64,000 nt of DNA, from the NCBI GenBank assembly GCA_045636865.1, contig JAZTYJ010000004.1:62001-126000 (forward strand). The letters are read 5' to 3'. Source of the DNA: SIG480 sp045636865 (lineage in GTDB: Bacteria > Bacillota > Clostridia > Oscillospirales > JAAYXM01). The position numbers and the translations under genes are program-made. The notes under the pieces are model-generated. The model was not told the DNA's origin, did no database searches, and saw only the letters and a list, made by a program, of their open reading frames with translations. Within the stretch, counting starts at the first letter, position 1; every line of letters begins with the position of its first letter. Positions 60,321 through 64,000 of this stretch are shown piece after piece.

Positions 60321-62285
60321 TTAGAGAACGAAAACGCCGTCTATCATATGTTCTTCAAAGCACTGTGTCCAGTAGTATTCAGCGAAGAAAAGCTGATGGT
60401 CATAATATCTTTCAAATTCTGCCTCGCGCTTTCCGCATTCAATTCGCGCTTTTTCTAAAAGCTCTTTTGCGTGCTCGAGATTTCCGCTTGCCTTTTCAGC
60501 TATCCAGTCGGAAATCATATCGCAGAAGTCTGCATGGAACGAAAGAAGCCTGAGAGCCATCGTCTGAACGCGGTATTCCGATTCGTAGTTTGCGTCAATG
60601 ATCGCTCTGCCTTCTTTTGTGATATTGCGGATGTTTTTAATCTGCGGCACCATATCGGGATCAGCGTGTCCCTTCTCGCGTTTTGGAGCTTCATCGCGTG
60701 AGAAGAAGTCAAACGGGAGCGCATCGTAGAGCTTTCTAAGGTAATCACGCAGGTCTCTCCAGTTATTGCCGTAGATGTGTGAGAGGTAATCTTCTTCAAT
60801 CTCCTCATATGAAAGGGAGGTGTCAAAAAGCGTTCTTGCATATGTATAGAACGAAAGACCGCTCGGGAAGAATGAACGCTGGCTACCGTCCTGAATTATG
60901 CCGTTAACGCCGTTTTCTTTGTAGTTCTTGACGTCCTCGTTGAGAAGTCGCGCCTGCATAAGACCTGAGAGGTCATAGCACTGATGTCTCCAGAAATGAT
61001 ATTCGTATGCGACGTTTGCGCCCTTCCAGGTCTTTCTCCACTCGTCAAAATAGTCAAAGCTTGATGCAAGGTCGGACGGGAATCGGTTGTTGTTTCGCTT
61101 GTATGGGAGAATCTCCGTGTTTCCGCGACCGTCCGGCATTGAATATGCGTAGCTTCTGAAGATCGGAGCAAAGAGCATTGTAAATCTCTTCGGATTTTTG
61201 ATTGTCTCGCTCTCGGGAGCAAATGTCGTGTCAACATATGAAATAAAGACTATGCGTGTGTCAAGTCCTGCCTTGGAGAGCTTTTCGTCAATCTCATTAA
61301 GAAGAATGACATACCAGTCAGACGGAGTTTTCTTTACACACTCTTCACATTCACAATGGTTGTTGTCAAGGTCTGCAAGCCATACGTGGAGATAGTCAAC
61401 GTTTGAATGCTTTTTTGAATATTCAACAACGTAATCGGCAACAAGGGCACGCGCTTCGGCGTTTGACATACAGAAGTTTGTCCACGACGGATGATCCTTG
61501 TAGAGCTTTCGCTCTCCGTTCATCATAGCAACAAAACTTCTCTGCTTGTCTGTAAGACGCTCATCAAGAATTTCGCCTTCTTTTTTTGATCTTCCCCAGG
61601 AAAAGAGGATTCCGAAAGGCTCGCAGGTAAAACCGTGACCGATGTCGTGAAACTGCATACCGCGCTTTGAAAGTTCTGCCTCGCATTGACGCTTCCACTG
61701 AACTATCTGATTGTCGGAAACAGGTTCGGGGCGACGGTTTTCTGTGTTCTTGTCGTGGTTGTAGTAATCCTTATAGTAGCCCGGAACAAAAAATTCCATC
61801 ATAAATACGTTCATACCGACTTTCGGCATAAAGTCGATAACTTCAAGCATATCATACTGAATTTCAGCACCCTCATTACACTGACCGCGGTAACGGCAGG
61901 ACGGTGCAAAACGGTATTTTACGGGTTTTATATCCTGCATCGGGATGTATTCACCGTCAACACCCGGAAAGAGCCAGCGGCAACCGTTCTGGCGGAAATA
62001 TTCGTAAACCGCAAGCAGAACGGAACGCGGATTGTCGCCTGCGATAATGCCGCCGTTTTTGTCGCAGTCGATGTATAAAATATCGTCAAGCTCGGGCTCC
62101 TCAACGTCTGAAACGTCAAGATCGAAATCCTGCATCAGACCGAGGCGGAAACCGTCCTTTGCGTCGGGAGCATAAGCGACGGGAACATCACCGCCTTCGG
62201 GCATCATCATACGGAGATATTTGCGGAGCTCTTCTGCAGCAAAATCAATGGTTGTGTTTGATGTGATCTTGTTAATGTAAAGCAT
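60321..62285 (-). CDS. DUF4838 domain protein, tandem copy 1
   Basis: 654 residues. N-terminal part (DFAAEELRKYLRMMMPEGGD, AVYEYFRQNGCRWLFPGVDGEY) as in glucuronidase-type N-terminal domains, then DUF4838 with HCECEECVKKTPSDWYVILLNEID and many aromatic residues. No signal peptide. It is a close relative of the next gene and a distant relative of the 789-residue protein at 8522. Lies 26 bp after its twin. The substrate is unknown, although such proteins usually sit with carbohydrate genes. Confidence 0.75.
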   Translation of the reverse strand: MLYINKITSNTTIDFAAEELRKYLRMMMPEGGDVPVAYAPDAKDGFRLGLMQDFDLDVSDVEEPELDDILYIDCDKNGGIIAGDNPRSVLLAVYEYFRQNGCRWLFPGVDGEYIPMQDIKPVKYRFAPSCRYRGQCNEGAEIQYDMLEVIDFMPKVGMNVFMMEFFVPGYYKDYYNHDKNTENRRPEPVSDNQIVQWKRQCEAELSKRGMQFHDIGHGFTCEPFGILFSWGRSKKEGEILDERLTDKQRSFVAMMNGERKLYKDHPSWTNFCMSNAEARALVADYVVEYSKKHSNVDYLHVWLADLDNNHCECEECVKKTPSDWYVILLNEIDEKLSKAGLDTRIVFISYVDTTFAPESETIKNPKRFTMLFAPIFRSYAYSMPDGRGNTEILPYKRNNNRFPSDLASSFDYFDEWRKTWKGANVAYEYHFWRHQCYDLSGLMQARLLNEDVKNYKENGVNGIIQDGSQRSFFPSGLSFYTYARTLFDTSLSYEEIEEDYLSHIYGNNWRDLRDYLRKLYDALPFDFFSRDEAPKREKGHADPDMVPQIKNIRNITKEGRAIIDANYESEYRVQTMALRLLSFHADFCDMISDWIAEKASGNLEHAKELLEKARIECGKREAEFERYYDHQLFFAEYYWTQCFEEHMIDGVFVL

Positions 62286-62311
62286 TTTTATTAATCCTTT
62301 CAGATATAGTT

Positions 62312-64000
62312 TTAAAGAACAAAAACACCGTCAACCATATGTTCTTCAAAGTGGTGTGCCCAGTAATATTCAGCAAAGAAAAGCTGATGGTCATAGTATC
62401 TTTCAAACTCCGCTTCGTGCTTTCCGCATTCAATGCGCGCTTTTTCTAAAAGCTTTTCTGCACGCTCAAGGTTTCCGCTTGCCTTTTCAGCCATCCAGTC
62501 AGAAATCATATCGCAGAAGTCTGCGTGGAATGAAAGAAGCTTGAGAGCCATCGTCTGAACGCGGTATTCCGATTCGTAGTTTGCGTCGATAATCGCTCTG
62601 CCTTCTTTTGTAATGTTACGGATGTTTTTAATCTGCGGAACCATATCGGGATCAGCGTGTCCCTTTTCGCTCTTCGGAGCTTCATCGCGCGAGAAGAAGT
62701 CAAACGGGAGCGCGTCATAGAGCTTTTTGAGGTAATCGCGCAGGTCTCTCCAGTTTTTGCCGTAGATATGTGAGAGGTAGTCTTCTTCAATCTCCTCGTA
62801 TGAAAGGGATGTGTCAAAAAGCGTTCTTGCATATGTGTAGAACGAAAGACCGCTCGGAAAGAATGAACGCTGGCTTGCACATTGGATAACTCCGTTTACG
62901 GCGTTTGCCTTGTAGTTCTTAACGTCCTCGTTGAGAAGTCGCGCCTGCATAAGACCTGAGAGGTCGTAGCACTGATGTCTCCAGAAGTGATATTCATATG
63001 CAACGTTTGCGCCCTTCCACGTCTTTTTCCACTCATCAAGATAATCAAGGCTTGATGCAAGGTCGGACGGGAAGCGGTTTTTGTTTCGCTTATATGGCAC
63101 AATCTCTGTCTTTCCGCGACCGTCCGGCATTGAATATGCGTAGCTTCTGAAAATCGGGGCAAAGAGAAGAAGGAATCTGTCGGGGTTTTTGATTACTTCA
63201 GACTGTGGTGCAAATGTTGTATCTACATATGAAATAAAGACTATGCGTGTGTCAAGTCCTGCTTCGGTGAGCTTTTCGTCAATCTCGTTGAGAAGAATGA
63301 CGTACCAGTCAGACGGAGTTTTCTTTACACACTCCTCGCATTCACAATGGTTGTTGTCAAGGTCAGCGAGCCAAAGGTGGAGATAGTCGACGTTTGAGTG
63401 ATTTCGTGAATACTCAACAACATAGTCGACAACAAGTGAGCGCGCTTCGGGATTTGACATACAGAAGTTTGTCCACGATGGCTGATCCTTGTAGAGCTTT
63501 CTCTCACCATTCATCATGGCAACAAAGCTTCTTTGTTTGTCGGTGAGGCGGGAGTCGAGAGTTTTTCCATCTTCGCGTTTCTGGAAAGAACCTATGCCGA
63601 AAGGTTCACATGTAAAGCCGTGGCCGATGTCGTGAAACATCATATTGCGCTTTGAAAGCTCAGCTTCGCATGCGCGTTTCCATTGCATTGCCTGATTATC
63701 TGAAATCGGCTCGGGACGTCTGTTTTCTTCATTTTTAAGATGGTTGTAATATATAGAATAAAAGTATGTGGGGAGAAGAAATTGCGTCTGGAATGTATTC
63801 ATGCCGACCTTTGGCATAAAGTCGATAACTTCGAGTATGTCATACTGGATTTTTGAGCCCTCGTCGCATTGACCGCGGTAGCGGCAGGAGGGCACAAAAC
63901 GGCATTTTACGGGCTTTATATCCTGCATCGGAATGTATTCGCCGTCAACACCCGGAAAGAGCCAGCGGCAACCGTTTCGGCGGAAATATTCGTAAACTGC
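62312..64000 (-). CDS. DUF4838 domain protein, tandem copy 2 (5' end outside the window)
   Basis: 563 codons are visible. The frame is open to the window edge, and the codons at 63929-64000 match copy 1 (AVYEYFRRNGCRWLFPGVDG), so the start lies beyond base 64000; the internal ATG at 63928 is not the start. Same CECEEC cluster and C-terminal region (EHMVDGVFVL against EHMIDGVFVL). The two genes probably arose by tandem duplication and form one operon on the minus strand. Confidence 0.8.
   Translation of the reverse strand, partial: AVYEYFRRNGCRWLFPGVDGEYIPMQDIKPVKCRFVPSCRYRGQCDEGSKIQYDILEVIDFMPKVGMNTFQTQFLLPTYFYSIYYNHLKNEENRRPEPISDNQAMQWKRACEAELSKRNMMFHDIGHGFTCEPFGIGSFQKREDGKTLDSRLTDKQRSFVAMMNGERKLYKDQPSWTNFCMSNPEARSLVVDYVVEYSRNHSNVDYLHLWLADLDNNHCECEECVKKTPSDWYVILLNEIDEKLTEAGLDTRIVFISYVDTTFAPQSEVIKNPDRFLLLFAPIFRSYAYSMPDGRGKTEIVPYKRNKNRFPSDLASSLDYLDEWKKTWKGANVAYEYHFWRHQCYDLSGLMQARLLNEDVKNYKANAVNGVIQCASQRSFFPSGLSFYTYARTLFDTSLSYEEIEEDYLSHIYGKNWRDLRDYLKKLYDALPFDFFSRDEAPKSEKGHADPDMVPQIKNIRNITKEGRAIIDANYESEYRVQTMALKLLSFHADFCDMISDWMAEKASGNLERAEKLLEKARIECGKHEAEFERYYDHQLFFAEYYWAHHFEEHMVDGVFVL

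Noticed and set aside
63325..63928. Start of the last DUF4838 gene at the ATG at 63928
   Set aside because: The codons before it match the twin gene up to the window edge, so the ATG is internal and the gene is cut by the window.
1..64000. tRNA, rRNA, tmRNA, 6S, SRP RNA, IS element, integrase, prophage or CRISPR
   Set aside because: Looked for along the intergenic spaces; no cloverleaf, conserved RNA motif other than TPP and T-box, transposase, integrase or repeat-spacer array was seen. A covariance-model scan would settle the RNA part.

Overview
The window reads as a chromosomal segment of a spore-forming, Gram-positive anaerobe of class Clostridia, probably a gut or rumen lineage near the Oscillospirales or Christensenellales. 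The case rests on a spoIIGA-sigE-sigG cluster, a MraZ-led dcw cluster with a PASTA-tailed SpoVD-type PBP, TPP and T-box riboswitches, an S-layer-homology protein, ferredoxin-linked 2-oxoacid oxidoreductase genes and several intracellular sugar-degradation proteins. No rRNA, tRNA, phage, IS element or CRISPR array was seen. The exact taxon is an inference.

Layout. 1-3150: end of ileS, lspA, rluD, two small membrane proteins, then a TPP-riboswitch-controlled thiT. 3148-5582 (minus): spoIIGA-sigE-sigG; the sigG leader can fold into a hairpin that hides its ribosome binding site. 5636-8357: a membrane-anchored hypothetical and an aconitase-superfamily hydratase. 8409-12153: a DUF4838 gene converging on a GH88 unsaturated glucuronyl hydrolase gene, both preceded by the same AAAACGTTTT-type palindrome. 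12207-17769 (minus): MacB-type efflux operon plus an SLH protein. 17920-25356: hslO, three small unknown genes, wecB, an Lrp regulator with an aminotransferase, ispE and nagB. 25416-39522: relQ, then mraZ-rsmH-ftsL-spoVD/ftsI-murE-murF-mraY-ftsW-murG-murA-ftsQ and a lipoprotein. 39591-44881: a class II aldolase, an aldose-epimerase-like protein, and a TPP-riboswitch thiWMED salvage operon.

45890-55525 is the most unusual part. Two T-box leaders, whose specifier triplets I read as ATC (Ile) and GTA (Val), each precede a gene for an unusual fusion: an XRE helix-turn-helix plus cupin joined to a medium/branched-chain acyl-CoA synthetase. The second continues into ilvE, a P-loop ATPase, a 2x[4Fe-4S] ferredoxin and the three subunits of a 2-oxoisovalerate:ferredoxin oxidoreductase. 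T-boxes switch on under amino-acid starvation, so the logic points to biosynthesis: activate branched short-chain fatty acids to acyl-CoA, reductively carboxylate them, and transaminate to Val/Ile/Leu. That is a T-box-controlled salvage pathway for branched-chain volatile fatty acids.

55578-64000: a Gfo/Idh/MocA oxidoreductase, a uridine phosphorylase, a DtxR-type regulator divergent from feoA-feoB-Cys-rich peptide with a DtxR-like operator, and two tandem, near-identical DUF4838 genes, the last cut by the window end. A GH88 remnant (44947-45324) is the product of a clean in-frame internal deletion.

All calls come from reading sequence and translations; no database search, folding or alignment program was run.
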